A stretch of 64,000 nucleotides of DNA, taken from assembly GCA_009760855.2 (NCBI GenBank), contig WPIO01000003.1, positions 6,204,501 to 6,268,500 of the forward strand, given 5' to 3'. The notes beneath the pieces are model-generated. The model saw only the letters and a program-made list of their open reading frames with translations. It ran no database searches and was not told where the DNA came from. The stretch is from Cristatella mucedo (Eukaryota; Bryozoa; Phylactolaemata; Cristatellidae). This document shows positions 34,470 to 48,385 of this stretch, in pieces; within the stretch, counting starts at the first letter, position 1, and each line of letters opens with the position of its first letter. Both the position numbers and the translations under genes were made by a program.

Positions 34470-37265
34470 CTCGTTCTTTGCCGAATTTTCGTCGCAAAAT
34501 CCAAGTTCTTGCAAACATTGCAAGCGAAACCGACAGAACTAATACCTATCGAAAGCTTACTCGATTGTTGCCTTGCCGAGATGCTTGAGAAATATCGTGC
34601 CTAGCTACATGAAGAAGCCTACAGCTTCCAGCTGAGCCCCCAAGGCCCAGTTGGCTCTGTCAACAGTTAAAAATTAGGCGTATTATGTACGACCGTTCCT
34701 GCTGATTAATATTAGGCTGCCTTCGTTTAATTCGCTTTGATTGATGTGTTTACTTTTGCATTAAGCTTTGGGTTTGTCTTAAAGCGGTCCCAGGCTGAAC
34801 CACCAGGCAGCCGAAGGCTCGAATCGTACTGTACTAAAAGCAATGTCCCTTGCCGCCCTCCCTGACATTCCTCCAGAGCTGGTGTGAATACCTCGAACTC
34901 GGTTGTCTTCAGGCCTACTATTGCCCCAGCAGCCCAACTTAATCCTTGTCTATGGAATGCTTCTCAATGTTTTATTGACCCCTAGTAATTCATAAAATCG
35001 TTATTAGTGGCGATCTAGACATGCTCGCTTTGAAAGATACCTGGCAAAATCAACAAGCAGTTCGATATTATAACTGACTCCACAACGACGGATATCATGG
35101 TCTTTCATACCCCAAGATAGATTAAAACCGGAGGAGTCGCCATTGTCACCCGTTCCTCCCTCGATTGCAAACCGTTTTCAGTCCCCTCAAAGCAGTCTTC
35201 CCAATCTCTTGTTTCAAGTACCTGCAACAAAAAGCTGCTGGTGGTGGCAGTAGTCTACCATACATCAGGTAAAGTCCTCCTTGAGCATAGCTTTCTCTGA
35301 GCTTACTGTAATTCGGTGTGCAACCAATCAATTATTCATCTTTCCGGGTGATTTCAAAATTCATTCTGAAAACTTAACTGACACCTTATTTACTGAATGT
35401 ATGTGCTGGTTGACTATTTTTTCTTGTGGCACATAGGCATGACCCCAATCACAACAAGGGTTGCACACTCCATTAACAATTTTCCAGCAAATAAAGTGCT
35501 GTCGTCTCTTGCTATTACCAAATCGTGCCCATCTCATTGCATGCCAATCACATTCAATCTAATGTGTGTGCTCTCCTCCACATTTACAATCATCTATGAA
35601 ACTCGAAACCTCTAGATCCTCAACATTGATGCTTTCAGAGTAAAAAATGTCTTCCTTGCCCTTCCTGCTCAATTTCCGATCCGACCTTTCATTATTGGCA
35701 GCATGCTACAACATGGCGCTTGCTTGCTGGTGTACTTAAAAAGTTAACGCCGAATACTTCGCCCGAAGTGCTCACTCCTACAGAGGGCCTATAGTTTACT
35801 GCATACCTTAAACTAGTAAGGACCACTAACTATAAGCAAATTTGAGATAGCCTGTAAATAATCCGAACTGACTCTCTATTGACAGGACTACAAGGACTAC
35901 TGCAGATGGTAACATTGAATCCTAGCTTCTGCCAAGTCTAGCTTCAACCAAACTATCTCGTTATATCACAGATGGGCAATCAAGAAATGCTTATGTCTAC
36001 ATTCAAACATCCCTTAACCACTCCCAGGTTAACTCCTTACAAAGTGATTTTGGCTGTGACTTAGACAATCGTTTCTCTAGCTTCTTTTTCAGCAACAATT
36101 GCAAGATCGGAGACTCCATCATTTAGGATGAATCGTTCCGTCCGGATTCCTGTTTCTCAATAACATAATAACACACACTCCTGTCCATCTATTCCGTGCA
36201 CCATCTCAATGTCTTCATTCAATGAGACCAGGAGTGACCTTATCCTAAAATGCATCTCCCTGTAAAAAGAAAAGACGTACTTATTTAGACCCTATTCCCA
36301 CTCTCCTAGTCAGTCAATGCTCAGATCTGCTGCTGCCATGCACAACTAACATAATCAATGTGTCATTAGCCTCGGATAAAGTCCTGCAATTTTCTAAAAG
36401 GCTAATGTGAGGCCACTAATTAAGAAAGCAATGCTACACCAAGAGGACTTAAGCAGCCTCCGTCCAGTCTCCCTCCTCCCGTCCCCCCAAGACACTGGAG
36501 TAAGTTGTAGCACACCGACTGAAATCTTAAATTGAGACGTCAAAACTAGCAAGTAAGCTGCAGACTGGGTTTAGAGCTAACCACTCCACAAGCTCAGCAT
36601 TTATTGTGGTGCATATAGACCCTCTCAAGAATGCAGGATTCGGTAAAGTTACTATTCTAGTTCTGCTTGATCTTTCGGCAGCTTTTGAAGCTATTTATCA
36701 CAAGGTGCTTCTAGAGTGTCTCACATCACGCCTTGGCATCACTGGCACGGCACATCAAGCTTTTAGGTTCTATCATAATAGCAGGCTCCTAGGTATTGAT
36801 TAAAACAGAAAAAGATCATCTGAGGATCACTTAAGTACAGGCTACTTGAGGGCCCTATGTTCAATCTTCTTCCGTTCACGGTGTATACTCTCCATTTTGC
36901 CAAAGTAATCGCCAAGCACAATCTAGGCTTTACTTCTATGCCGATGTACTCGGCTACACTCAATAACCTTGATACCATTAGAGCCTGGGATTCACTGCCG
37001 ACTCACGTCACACCGCCGCCTGACGTGATTACTTTTAAGAAGCTTGAAATGCATCTGCTAATCTCAGTTATTGCAGCATTTGGTGGGTCTTTGTGATTCG
37101 TCTTTCATGCGCATGAAATGCTTACACTCTACCTGCTGCTCATAGATATTCCTACGAGTCATTTTGTAAGGCCTTCTTTACAACATGATTAAAATGCCTT
37201 GAAAGCCATTCAGTTTTCTGAGGGTGCTGCACGACCGCAATAGCATTTATTTTGAGTATTATTAT
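34470..37265 (+). mobile_element. LINE family 1, near full-length but decayed copy
   Basis: The longest span of the family here. 34470-34600 matches 1160-1290 (probable 5' region). The endonuclease domain starts near 34930 (LNPCLWNAS) and includes GGVAIVTRSSLDCKPFSVPS, LLVVAVVYHTSG and HLSGDFKIHSENLTD. Linker (LDPIPTLL near 36290) and RT follow (VLLDLSAAFEAIYHKVLLE; FTVYTLHFAKVIAKHNLGF). A deletion near 36950 joins the sequence before the catalytic box directly to the AWDSLPTHV region, so the catalytic aspartates are lost. The 3' UTR and an ATTATTATTAG end finish it. It lies antisense inside gene A intron 5. Confidence 0.82.
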
Positions 37266-38032
37266 TAGTTAAGGGAAGACCTCGCCATTGACTGACGTTG
37301 TGAGATTCCACGGTTTTATGGAACTTGATAACAGAGTTGGCATCTGCCTTTCCGGTAAACACAAACAGCCTTAAGAGATATTTCATTCTTTTAGGCGCTA
37401 CCAAAATGTTAACCAGGAAATAGCATGGCATTTTTACTCTACTGATTAACTTCTACACTTGCTAGCTAGCTTCTGTAGGATAATTGACATTTATGTAGTA
37501 CTGCAAGTGCAGGCAAGGTCCGAGACGCTCTAGGTCTCAGTTACAATTTTACCTTTCAGATATACGGTTGTAAACAAGTTTAGCCTTTTTATTTTTTTAA
37601 ACAAATTTAACCCAAATTAGCCTCTGCAATATTTTTGGTTCTACTGACCCACGAGCATTAATACCTAAACTCGGTGTCTGATATATGAAAAAAGAGTGGC
37701 CAATTATGAAAACTTATTTCTAGATAGTTAATTCCTGTCATTGACGCTCAATTTGGACAGTGGTTGGGAATTTTATTGCTAATCTAAAAACTTAAAGGCT
37801 CACATATTTTTTGCACGTTGATAAATAGCAGCTGTCCGTGCTTTGCTTAAAGAACCCATAAACATGCCTTTTGACATGACAATTCAACATCATTCGGCAC
37901 AACAAAGTAGAATTGTCAATAACTCCGGCAGCTACCAAAATTGGTTGTGCACAAATTAATGGACGATGGCTATGAGCACTATAATCCATGAAAAAGAATT
38001 AAATGAATAAGATAAATGAATATCATGAAAGC

Positions 38033-38110
38033 CAATTTAAAGCACCTAGAAAGAGATTTATTTCTGAGTGTGCATTATCAAGCGTGCTATTATTATTATT
38101 AATATTATAA
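38033..38110 (+). mobile_element. LINE tail fragment
   Basis: TTTAAAGCACCTAGAAAGAG, TTATCAAGCG and an (ATT)n run: the last 75 bases of family 1. Confidence 0.75.
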
Positions 38111-38212
38111 AGGCATAGCATAAAAGAGAAAGCATAGGCATAAAAAATCGAATGAGCTTTTCACGTATAGCTCGACTTCGGGTTCCACTAAGTGCTTTAA
38201 AAGATTTATGTT

Positions 38213-38243
38213 TATATACATACATATATATATATATATATAT
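38213..38243. repeat. (TA)n microsatellite
   Basis: TA run with ATAC interruptions. Confidence 0.9.
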
Positions 38244-38421
38244 GTCTTAAAAAACTGTTTAGGAATGGTCCATATACTATCTAATCGCTTGTTGGGGCAT
38301 TTTCTGTGGCTTCTAGCAGTGGAGCTGCTTGAAGATTGTTGAAGGTCGAGTGACTGAGCCCTAAGCCCTTTGTGATGAATCTAGAGATCAAGTTATATAG
38401 AGGTCATAGCACAACTGGTTA

Positions 38422-38584
<163 letters not shown>

Positions 38585-39959
38585 ATAAGAAATGTATTTA
38601 AATGCCTGCAGAATTTAGGGGTTGGCAAAGATTAATCTGTGGGTGTGTTTCACCAGATAGAGCCCAAGACAACGTAAAACCAGAGTAGGAAATGCAGAGA
38701 CATTATATCAGCCGAGGACTTAAGTATGCCCCCATAATAAAGGCTCCCTTACCAAGCACAACTGATGACAAGATATAAACAATAAAACACTGAATACGCT
38801 CATTCCTTGTCAGATGCTATGCTGTCCATCAGAATTTGGCATCTAATTTCTCAGTCGTAACTGGTGGTATCTAGTATGCCCTTCGACGATCAAAGCAGTT
38901 TTAGCTGCCATTGTTGTCATTGCAGGGCTGCACTCTGAGAATATCAAAAACATGTGCTCATCGAGGCTTTCTCTCGGCAGCGTATTACAAATAAGAATAG
39001 ATCTTTGTAGAGGACACTAATAGATCATAATCCCTGTCCAGGCGCCTTGCAACTCAACAAGAGAAACAATCGTAGTTGTAAATAGCAATAGAAATATTGT
39101 GCTTTTACAAGCATGCTAAGCTTGCAAACATGATTATACAAGGTAACAAACATGTAAGATATCTTTAGGTAGTCTGATCCGAATGGCAAATCAGTAAGTA
39201 TTAACAGCACATGAAAAGGTCACGAGAATTATTGGAAACCCAAGCAGAACTCAAGCATCTTGCACTCAGACGTAGGTTATGAAAACTAGTTGCAATAGAT
39301 GACAGAATCTCTTCATCTAAAACTGCAACTACTAATCAAATGCTGCATGGGAAAGTAAGAGTATCGTTTCTTCATTGGATTTTTATGTGAATCGGTCAAA
39401 CACAGGAGATGTATTCACCTCTATTAAATGCTATTTCAAAATACCGAATAGATGTGATTTCCAAACTGAATCGCAGCTCTTTTTAAATCAGATGTTGTAT
39501 CTTCTTTGTAATAAAAAATTTAGTGTAACAAGCAACTTTACTTTAAAAAACCTGTAGTTACCAATAATTATTTTTCACTTCAATTAATATAATAGGTTGG
39601 TAATAAAAAGATGGTAGTAGACCGTGGAAGACATAGAAAAGCATATTAGTGTAGACAGAGTCAGAAACCTATAAGTATGAAGCTATTCCTAAAATAATGG
39701 CACGTATTTGCAATCTGAATAGTAAAATCTATGTTCGCACTTATGCCTAAAAACAGACATATAGGGAAGCTGACCGTAACACGTCCATATTCAGGCCATT
39801 CTTAAACAATGTAAACACGAAGGGAGCATAGAAGTTTCTGCCATAACGATGTGGACTGCTTATTAATGTTCGGGCATTCGTGATTGCTGCCTTAGGTAAC
39901 GACCATAGTGAAAAGCGAATTCCGAATTATGAGCAGAACGCCATATTACGGAAACGATC

Positions 39960-40990
39960 TCTCATTTCAAAGGATGGAATGACGACTGAAAGCGGTCGTG
40001 TGGCTGCTGCGGCAGCACACTGGAGACACAAGAGGTCCGATAGGTAGGCTGGTGCTACCAAGTGAAGCGGCAAGAAGACAGAGTATTGTTAATTGCTTTT
40101 TAGTCTTGACTTAGAGCCAATGAAGCTCATACAGAAAGGTGTGATGCAGCACCTATGCATCTGACGATAGACCATACAACCTGCTAGATTGTTAACCAGT
40201 TGCCTACAATTAGTGGCACATAATACACATAGTCTGAAATGAGAGTAAGTGCAGCAAATTGGCGATATCTTCACTGCCAGATGTAAATGGGCAGTCATAC
40301 TTTAGCGTATGCTGACTCTAACGTTGGTGATCTTTCTCATCAGAAACTAAGCCGATTTGACTGTGGAAGGAATGTGCTAATACACAAGTCGTTTTGGAAT
40401 GTGACCACCATCACTGAAATGCTTCCAGATAAACCTTTTTTATGGCGACTTCTTCATACTGTAGCTTTAAGTTAGCCATTAGCTGTTAGGTTTGTCTAAT
40501 GGGCTACAAGAATTAGCTTCAAACTCAGTACAAATTTCATTGATATTGGTGGCTATGGAATAAAACTATTTGAGTTGTCTGATCATGGCCTAGAATTTTT
40601 GAAGGATAGATCGAGTTAAATCTCATCAACATTGAAATGGAAGCCTAAATTAAATACGGCTATGAAATCGGCTAGAGATAGCTTGTAACGTAAAAAAAAA
40701 GAACCTGCCACAGAACACTGAGGTATGTATGCTACATTCAAAGGGCTCTGCGGTTGACTGACAACTATTTGCGTCTGCATTCTAACATTTTTTCTCCAAA
40801 AATATGCTAGGCTGAACAGACTGACGCTGTGCCAGAGACATCAGAGTCTTGAGAGGCACATGAGATTGGTGCTGAGAGATCTAGGAGAAGCCTCCTTGCG
40901 GCCCAATCCTGAGAGCTTTGTTCCGAAGATTTGTACTGAACCTGCAGCGGTGCAGTTTCTTCGGTATGGTTAGCTCAATTCTTATGTGAA
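39960..40990 (-). mobile_element. Very old L2-like LINE, RT region
   Basis: Faint but ordered minus-strand match to the family RT ORF: the equivalents of LHWLPV (near 40100), the leader of the catalytic box (AAGCCTAAATTAAATACGGC near 40650) and the GVPQGSVLGP region (CACTGAGGTATGTATGC near 40720). Heavily diverged and perhaps from a different subfamily. Confidence 0.5.
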
Positions 40991-41930
40991 CCAATTAGAA
41001 CGATCTAATAAACTGCTTAATATTATCGTTTATTAACTGAGCTACCACTCTTTAAAGCATTGTGTAAATTTACAGTAGGAGGGATACTAGATGCAAGTTA
41101 ATTACAATTCTCGTAATCCAATGTTGACCTTTTAACGAATGAAAATGCAACAGCTCATTGAATAGAGAAAGGTAGTTCATTCCTAAAGCGTAACCTTGTT
41201 TCACTAATACTTTTAGTGGGCAGTGACAGGTGTATGATCCACATGAGAAATCCGTTTAGGCATGATCTACAGGAGCAGTGACCTAGTTAGCCTGTACAAG
41301 CACGTAGCTATGAGTGCAACAGAGACATGGACAATGAAGGAAAAGGTCTAAAAAGCACTTCGGTGATATCATGCATTCCAGAAGGATCTACTACGAAGGC
41401 ATAAACTACCTAATAAGTTATGTTTTACCTACGAAGAATTTGTAGTAAGACATGACGAGTTTCAGTTGTGATCACTGGCTGTAAACTTGCAAGTGAGTAG
41501 TTTAGTAGAATGTCGATACTTCAAGCACACACCTTGGAAATTTAACCGGAGATTCAACCAATTTGCCGACACATTTAAGACTTGATCCTAGCTAACATGG
41601 ATTGATATATAATAACCTCAAATGCGAATCAGTAAAATTCGTGTTGCAGTATGTTTGCTGCTTTCTCAAAAACGATTACATTAAATCTTCCTTATTTATC
41701 AACCGGAAACCAACAAGCTTCTGTTAGAGCTTAAAATGAAGTGCGGGTGATATAAAAATGTTTCAGTCACCATCAATGTTAAGAAAGGTTTGGTTTCTCG
41801 ACTCATACATATCAGTCGATTGCAAATTAGTCACAGTCAATAACTGGTTAAAGTCACCAGTGACCGTACAGGCCGAAAGAAATGACGGTACAGGTCAATA
41901 GATTCCATCACCTAACAAAATAAATCGAAG

Positions 41931-42036
<106 letters not shown>

Positions 42037-43050
42037 GACATGTTGAAATCATACTGGAGCCCATCGGGCCAAGTAGGCTTTATGAATAGATAATGAAAAT
42101 TCTTAGAATGGGAATAGGTTGACTTATACTGCATATTCCAGGAAGAAAATCAGAGAACTTAAAATTGAAGTGGAAATTGACGTGGTTAACTATCAATTCC
42201 CACTATGGTGTGTTACTTTACACCACAGGAACAAATAACTAGACTTTCAATAGATTGTTTAGTAACAGTCAAGAACTCTTTCGAATATGCTGCTGTAATT
42301 TAATGCTATCTTTAAATCTTTTTTACAGAAAATGTATCACGATACATTTCGAATATTATGTTCACTTTTTTTCTGATGATCGTGTTGTTTTACGAACATG
42401 CTACCACTTTGTCATTAGGGCTGGCTCTCCAGCCAGGTCCGTGAACACCGAGGCCAGGCTTCTTGAGCAAATTTCTAGTTTTCACAAAATTAAATATCCC
42501 AACGGTCTGGACGAAGCTTGCAATAAACTGTGTATGCACCAAGTACTTATATATGCATGCCTTTTATATTGCTTGATAGACGTATTTTTATCAGACTTTA
42601 AATTGATTTTGGTTACTTGTGAGAGCAATAGATATCATTTGTAGTTGCATATAAAATTATCAGTTTAATAGTTGATGTCACTATTGCTTTCAATGAGAGC
42701 GTCGATGAATAGTAGAGGTGACACACCGGCTTTAGAATGAAAAATTAAATGAGCATGACACTCTCATCTCTGTTGGCCTAGAAAAACACGGCCTTGGTTT
42801 TGAAGTTTGCAATCAGAGCTCTGTAGACTGTTGGTTACAAGAAAATTAAGCCTCACTCACTTGTTGACCTTGGGATAACGTTAGTTGGATGAACAAAATA
42901 GTAGTGGCATTGGGAGTCAGATCTCACGACAGGTTTTGAAAACTTATGGTCTCTTTTTCTGCCGTTTGTTTAAAGTCGTCCCTGCGATTCCATGGGAGGG
43001 AAGCTAAGTTTTAGTGTTTGTAGTGTGTGGGTGCATGTTTGTGCTTATGT

Positions 43051-43057
43051 GCGTGTG

Positions 43058-43088
<31 letters not shown>

Positions 43089-43110
43089 ATGTGTGCGTGC
43101 ATGCGTGGGT
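43051..43110. repeat. (GT)n microsatellite beside gene A exon 5 donor
   Basis: Plus-strand (GT)n, so (CA)n in the gene A transcript, beginning about 44 bases downstream of the exon 5 donor at 43154. Intronic CA repeats close to 5' splice sites are known binding sites for hnRNP L in vertebrates; a role here is only inferred. Confidence 0.92.
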
Positions 43111-43154
43111 GTGTACTATTTCAATAAGTTATTACCATCTGTTGGAATACTTAC

Positions 43155-43353
43155 ATTCCGAGTACCTATGATGGTCCGTGGAGCTCCAGTCATAGTTGTA
43201 GAAATCAATATTATTCGGGTTGCTGCAGGCAGTACCGTTGAAGGTGACGTAGTATCTGCCGCACTGTCCTGCGACGCGGTAATGAGCCCTTGTTGTTGAG
43301 TACCAAGAGATTCTAAGAGCCGTATCGCTTCTAGTTTTGTTAAAGGTAACAGA
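43155..43353 (-). CDS. Gene A exon 5: core of CTHRC1-like domain
   Basis: This 199-base exon lies between a TTTTTCAG acceptor and a GTAAGT donor, in at phase 0 and out at phase 1. Three segments match CTHRC1 in order: VTFNKTRSDTALRI (family F-T-K...S-A-L-R-V), QCGRYYVTFNGTAC (family A-C-C-Q-R-W-Y-F-T-F-N-G-A-E-C), and a hydrophobic strand with FYNYDW. NKT and NGT are possible N-glycosylation sites. The homologous exon of gene C is 12023-12215; gene B has the same region split in two. The recognition rests on my memory of the human protein, so an alignment is the check. A (GT)n tract, which is (CA)n in the transcript, begins about 44 bases downstream of the donor. Confidence 0.92.
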
Positions 43354-44032
43354 CTGAAAAAGACGGTCTCCCTAATCACAATTCTGTCTTCAACTAGGCA
43401 GACACACATCGTCTTGCAAGCAATCAGCCAAAATATACTTCCTGTTGAAGCTAATATACTATATGGTGATATGCATTAGGACGAAGTGTCTGGCGTACTA
43501 TATAGATAAGCTAAAACATAAAACTGCACTAAGGGAGCTTAATACATATCATCGTGTTCATTTCAACCTTATAATGAGTTATAGGCAACCGGGAATTGCA
43601 TTGCTGCTACTGCCTTTTCACTAATCCTGTGTTACAAATATTATGAGCTCGATTCCTAAGAATCTATGGTTAGTTGTTATAAAAGGTAGGCGGGAGTAAT
43701 GATGAGTGAGATGTAATTCATGCATGCTGGTAAATAAATCTGACATTAGGCATCCATCTGATGGGGCCATCTTACGGTGAGGCATTGCTGCTCCATGGAA
43801 GGCATATATCCTTATTCTTAAGGTAAGTTTTGCCTGCCTAGTCTTCTATCAGCCTCTTGTGTGATAGCAACGCTGCTTCCTTTGCTACTCAGTGACTATT
43901 CTTTGTTGTGCTGGCTCCACAGGTTTCCTTCTGACGAATGCAACTGCTATCACTCCCTATGTGAGCTGGCTGTTTTTGTTGGAAAGAGGTTCCTTGCTAA
44001 GCTGCAGCACAGCCTTCCTACTATTATTAAAT

Positions 44033-44223
<191 letters not shown>

Positions 44224-44382
44224 CATGATTACCCGGGTGCTAGTGGAATGCGATTGCTACATTAACATTGTTTCAAAATATATGGAAATAGGCTCACAAT
44301 AAGTCGTTCTATATGGTAAGAGACGTTAGATCTGAAATCAGCATTATCAAAAAAGAGTACAGAGACCCACATTGTAATATTA

Positions 44383-45055
44383 ATAATAATAACGCACTTA
44401 ATAAAACGCCCTCAGAACTTAATCTCTTCCTGGGCGCTTTACATTTGCTGCAAAGGGAGACGCGATTAAATCGTAAGTAATATCACGCTTGACAAACAAC
44501 GTGAACAACGTGGGTAGGGGTGACATGCACAGGGTCAGCATGCAAACGTGGTTAGTGGCAGCATGCACAGTGTCAACACGCATAAGCACATGAAGGACGA
44601 ATCACAGGGACCCAATAAATGCAGTCCTAAATAGGTGTTTTTTAGTAATTTTTAGATTTGGTCAAGTCAATGGATGTTCTGACACAAGTCGGGCGGTAAT
44701 TCTAGGCTTTAGGAGCATACTAGCTAAATGCACGGTCTCCAAATGGTTTGAGGTTTGTACGAGGTAGTGATTAACTGTTGGATTCCGAAAAGCGGGTGGT
44801 ACGATGTTTGGCCTGGTACGGGAGTAGATCTGATAGGTAGGCTGGAGCCAAATCATGAAGTGACCTAAAAGTGAGTGACATAACTTTGAAGTCGATACGT
44901 TGCTTGACTGGTAGCCAGTGCAGTTCGGCGAGAAGTGGTGTGATATGGCAACTGAGGCGTTGACGACAGACATGCCTAGCTGCAGAGTTTTGCACCAGCT
45001 GGAAACGCCTGATTGGACTTGCTGGTAGGCCAGCAAGCAGGGAGTAAAACGTGAA
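44383..45055 (-). mobile_element. LINE family 1, 3' half
   Basis: (TAA)n end, tail hairpin, 3' UTR and C-terminal RT region on the minus strand, with LHWLPVKQRIDF and RSLHDLAPAYLSDLLPYQAK readable at 44771-44995. 5'-truncated. Sense orientation in gene A intron 4. Confidence 0.85.
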
Positions 45056-45467
45056 ACATGCTTAGCAGCAAATTTACTTTTGAAATTTACAAAAATTATA
45101 TGCAAAAACAAACTTCTGAATGTTATGTCATAGGAAATGCTGGCATACTTGTTCATACCCATTAGGTTCTTTAGATCCGATATTAAAACTCCTCAATATC
45201 TTAGGAGCAAGAGTGAGATTTTAACAATCGCATAACAAAATTCAGCATTTACATCCCTAAGCTGGGAACAAGAACGTTAGGAAGTAGTCACCTACCTCAG
45301 CTCAGCACATCAAGTACTACAGTGGTGCCACACAGCAATCTTAGTAGCCTCGGAACTCAGGGCACTGCAGCGAAGACCTGCTTAGATTTCAGGCAGAAAA
45401 CAACATTTCAATAAGTATCCCCAGCGGTTTATTGGCTAAAATTGTTTTTGGATGTGTGCATGCACAT

Positions 45468-45610
45468 TAACTGGTTTGGCACAGTGGTTAAGTCGCTCGT
45501 CCCGATCAAGGTTTTCGCAAGGTCGTGGGCTCGGGCCCTGTGGCACATGTTAAGCACCTGAATAGAGATTAAAGTCTCTTTGTGGGCTATATAATTGAAT
45601 TATATTAACA
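45468..45610 (+). mobile_element. SINE with LINE-type tail, copy 5
   Basis: CTGGTTTGGCACAGTGGTTA head, CTCGTCCCGATCAAGG, GTGGGCTCGGGCCC, tail AAGCACCTGAATAGAG, TTGTGGGCTATATAATTGAA. Complete from head to tail and moderately diverged. Confidence 0.8.
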
Positions 45611-45928
45611 TACTACTGTCAATTTTAGTTGCTTCCTGATTTAGCTAAATCCTGGGACAACATTTAAAGCAATTTATGGTACATAATATCACTGGTCAGC
45701 AGCAGTAATTATTTCGAAAATTATTGGTGACGAGCCCAAATTTGAAATTAGAATCGTGATTTAATAGTATCTCTTGAAAAAGTATGAATTGTCTTCGAAG
45801 ACAAAATAAGACAGGCAATACAATGATAAAAAGTATAATGGGTGGTTTACATCTAGCCCTAAACTATCTAAATCTCTATGCTTGTGCTTTGAACTTGCTC
45901 GGCGATGATCAACAAGCCTGTGTTTTAT

Positions 45929-46215
45929 AATAACAATAATAATAATATTAATAATGTACTTGATAAAGCGCCCTCAGAGAACTCAATCTCTCTCTAGGCA
46001 CTTTACATTAGCTGCAAAGGGAAATGCAATTGAATGGTGAGTAATATCATGCTCGATCAACAAACAAAATTATTAACATGGTTAGGGTGACATGCATAGG
46101 GTCAGCATGCAAATGTGGTTAGTGGCAGATTACACAGTGTCAGCATGCATAGGCACATTAAGGATGAATCACAGGGACCCACTAAATGCTTTCCTAAATT
46201 CCTAAATAGGTATTT
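45929..46215 (-). mobile_element. LINE family 1, 3' UTR and tail
   Basis: AATAATAATAATATTAATAA end, tail hairpin (AAAGCGCCCTCAG...TAGGCACTTTAC) and the TGCATAGG/GTCAGCATGC blocks of the 3' UTR on the minus strand, stopping just before the ORF. Confidence 0.85.
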
Positions 46216-48287
46216 TTAAGTCATTAATGGTATAGAAGATTCTAGAGCCCACCAGTAAATAGAGCCTATGGCTAGTAACATTCAATGAGTCATGCATGGA
46301 TAAGCTGGGGGGGGGGAAGCATGGAAGCAAAAATTCCGAGTTCACTGAGTCCAAGGAAAACGGACTTGAACAGGTACGAGTGAAGCCAAAAGAGAGTTCA
46401 GATATTCATTGCACACCAACTGAAGGCGCGATCACTCATTTTTAGTTCGACGGACAGCAAGAAAACTGAAGCCAAGGAGTGGTCGGTGAAATAGAACACT
46501 AATAAAGCAAGCTGCTCAAAAATGTTGGCTGGTGTAAGCAAGTGAAGCTACCTACAAAATAGACTTAAGTCTTGAAATCTATTTGATTCCTAACAGAGGG
46601 ATATTGAAACTGTGATAGAACTGATATAATGTGGTAGCTACACATTGGTAGACAGAACACACTCTTTCGGGTTATGAAATGGTTGATATCAAATAAGGGG
46701 ACATACCGATATTCTTGATTAAAATGAACTGATGTAATGTAGACGCGATTTCACGAACAAGTGACATGTATTGGCGATCCTATTTCTTCAAAACAGACTA
46801 TTATTTGGCAATTTGTCTCAGCTGAATGAATTCTGACATGGCAAGCCGAGTTAATTTCATCATTGCATAACAAGTCATTTTAATCGTATGCCCAAATGAA
46901 GAGAAAACGCCAAGGAAGTGATGCTAATGACCAAAATTTGATCTCCTGCAAGTTTAGAGTTTACTAGTCTTGCCAAAAGCTATAAGGTTTTTTGTGTGAA
47001 CTTCGAGCCTAGCTAGGTCACAGTCAATCTAATTGCGAATGGTTTCGGTTGAGGCTGAAAGGAAAAGGGGAATTCGGATAACGAGAAAGGCTTTGAAGTA
47101 TTGAATAATAGGTATAGAAAGAAATAAAAGCCCAGATTTTCCCTGCGAATTTTACGATCTAAGGTATGTACGAGTTAATTAATGGCCTTTAAACATAAAC
47201 TTGCAGAAAGTCAGAGCTTTTACAGTTCCTCCGAGGACGAATTTAAAATACTTATATGAGGTGTAGCATTCAGCCTACACACATTATAAGTAGATGGTTA
47301 AGACACGTTCTCGGAGGTCAGTGGTATGTTTAGCTTTTACGGAAGATTTAGTGACCGAATCCCACAGACACTGGCATGAAAGAGGGCAAGACAAAGAGCA
47401 GGACGGTGACTGATCGCAGTTCGGCAGAGAACACATGGGAATGTTTAAGTCTTTATTAAGTCCTATCTTTTCTGTGAGGAGTTTTGTGTAGCACTACACT
47501 AAATTTTAACTGAGACCACTGAGTAGAATCCATCTTTCTATGGATGGTTAAGAAGGGGGTCGAAAACACAGGGCATTAACACTAACTGGTTATTTGTTTG
47601 TACATTTACGATAAAATGAAAAAATTTGGGCTATGTCTGAGCTGAAATCAATCAATACGCCTTAAAATAATCCTGAAGCGGTGGACAGTGACTCCGAACT
47701 TTGTGGCGCCCTCCTCAAGTCTATGCTTGTTTACGTTCTTTCTTAATGTCAGTCCTATGCCAAACTACGTCAGGGCAGGGACAGTCGTTTATTCTCAGCC
47801 ACTCACTTATCAAGGACTTTGGCTAGAGTCGCTTTGTAGCTTTGCATTAAGTAGGTTTAGTCGGTAGCAGGTCAATCAGTAGGACATGTGAGGCAGGTCA
47901 CATGCAGACCATCAAAGTTGGTGGAAGTTGTGGTTTGTGACCTACACGTAACTTTGTATGCCGAAATAAATTCGATCGCCCGAGGAAATTTAATATCAGA
48001 ACCGTACGATGCTCTGAAATTTGTGACGTATGATTTGAGGTTTAAACTTCTAAAATCTTAATGGGGAAAATTTTTGACAGTTCTATTTGTATTAGCTTAC
48101 ATTTGAGGGGCCGGAATACAGGAAATCTATGATTAAAAAAGCGGAGCTGGATAAAGTAAAAAATAAGCAGAGTTAAAAAACAAAATTTTGGAGCCTATCC
48201 GTATCGTATAAGTCAGGAATTTTGAACATAAACCTCACCAATAGGGTAGTGCCGTTAAGCTTCTTCAAGATTGCAGTCTTAACTTAC
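46216..48287. other. Gene A intron 4, mostly unassigned
   Basis: Possibly very old LINE sequence at 46.24-47.25 kb (scattered minus-strand words such as GCCTAGCTAGGTCACAGTCA) but too diverged to call. A G10 run lies at 46307-46316. No exon seen. Confidence 0.35.
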
Positions 48288-48385
48288 ATGCACCATGCCG
48301 TTGTCTTGATCGTCTCCATACCATACGTCGTAGAAGTGCTTGGCGTTTATAATGTCTGTACCTTGGCTACATTGTGAGTTGATGG
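48288..48385 (-). CDS. Gene A exon 4: start of CTHRC1-like domain
   Basis: This 98-base exon sits between a CCATCAG acceptor and a GTAAGT donor, entering in phase 1 and leaving in phase 0. It starts AINSQCSQG and ends FYDVWYGDDQDNGMVH. The ending matches the part of the CTHRC1 C-terminal region where a tryptophan-containing turn is followed by a D-x-G-x-I/V strand just before the F-T-K-type strand. The family's Cys before the Trp is replaced here: the residues before Trp are Asp and Val. Gene C has the equivalent exon at 17617-17717, ending in LDVGNLL with the same phase-0 donor. Confidence 0.83.

Noticed and set aside
42420-42535. Plus-strand acceptor-like CATTAG followed by a 40-codon open stretch
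   Set aside because: No family match and no donor; on the strand opposite to gene A.
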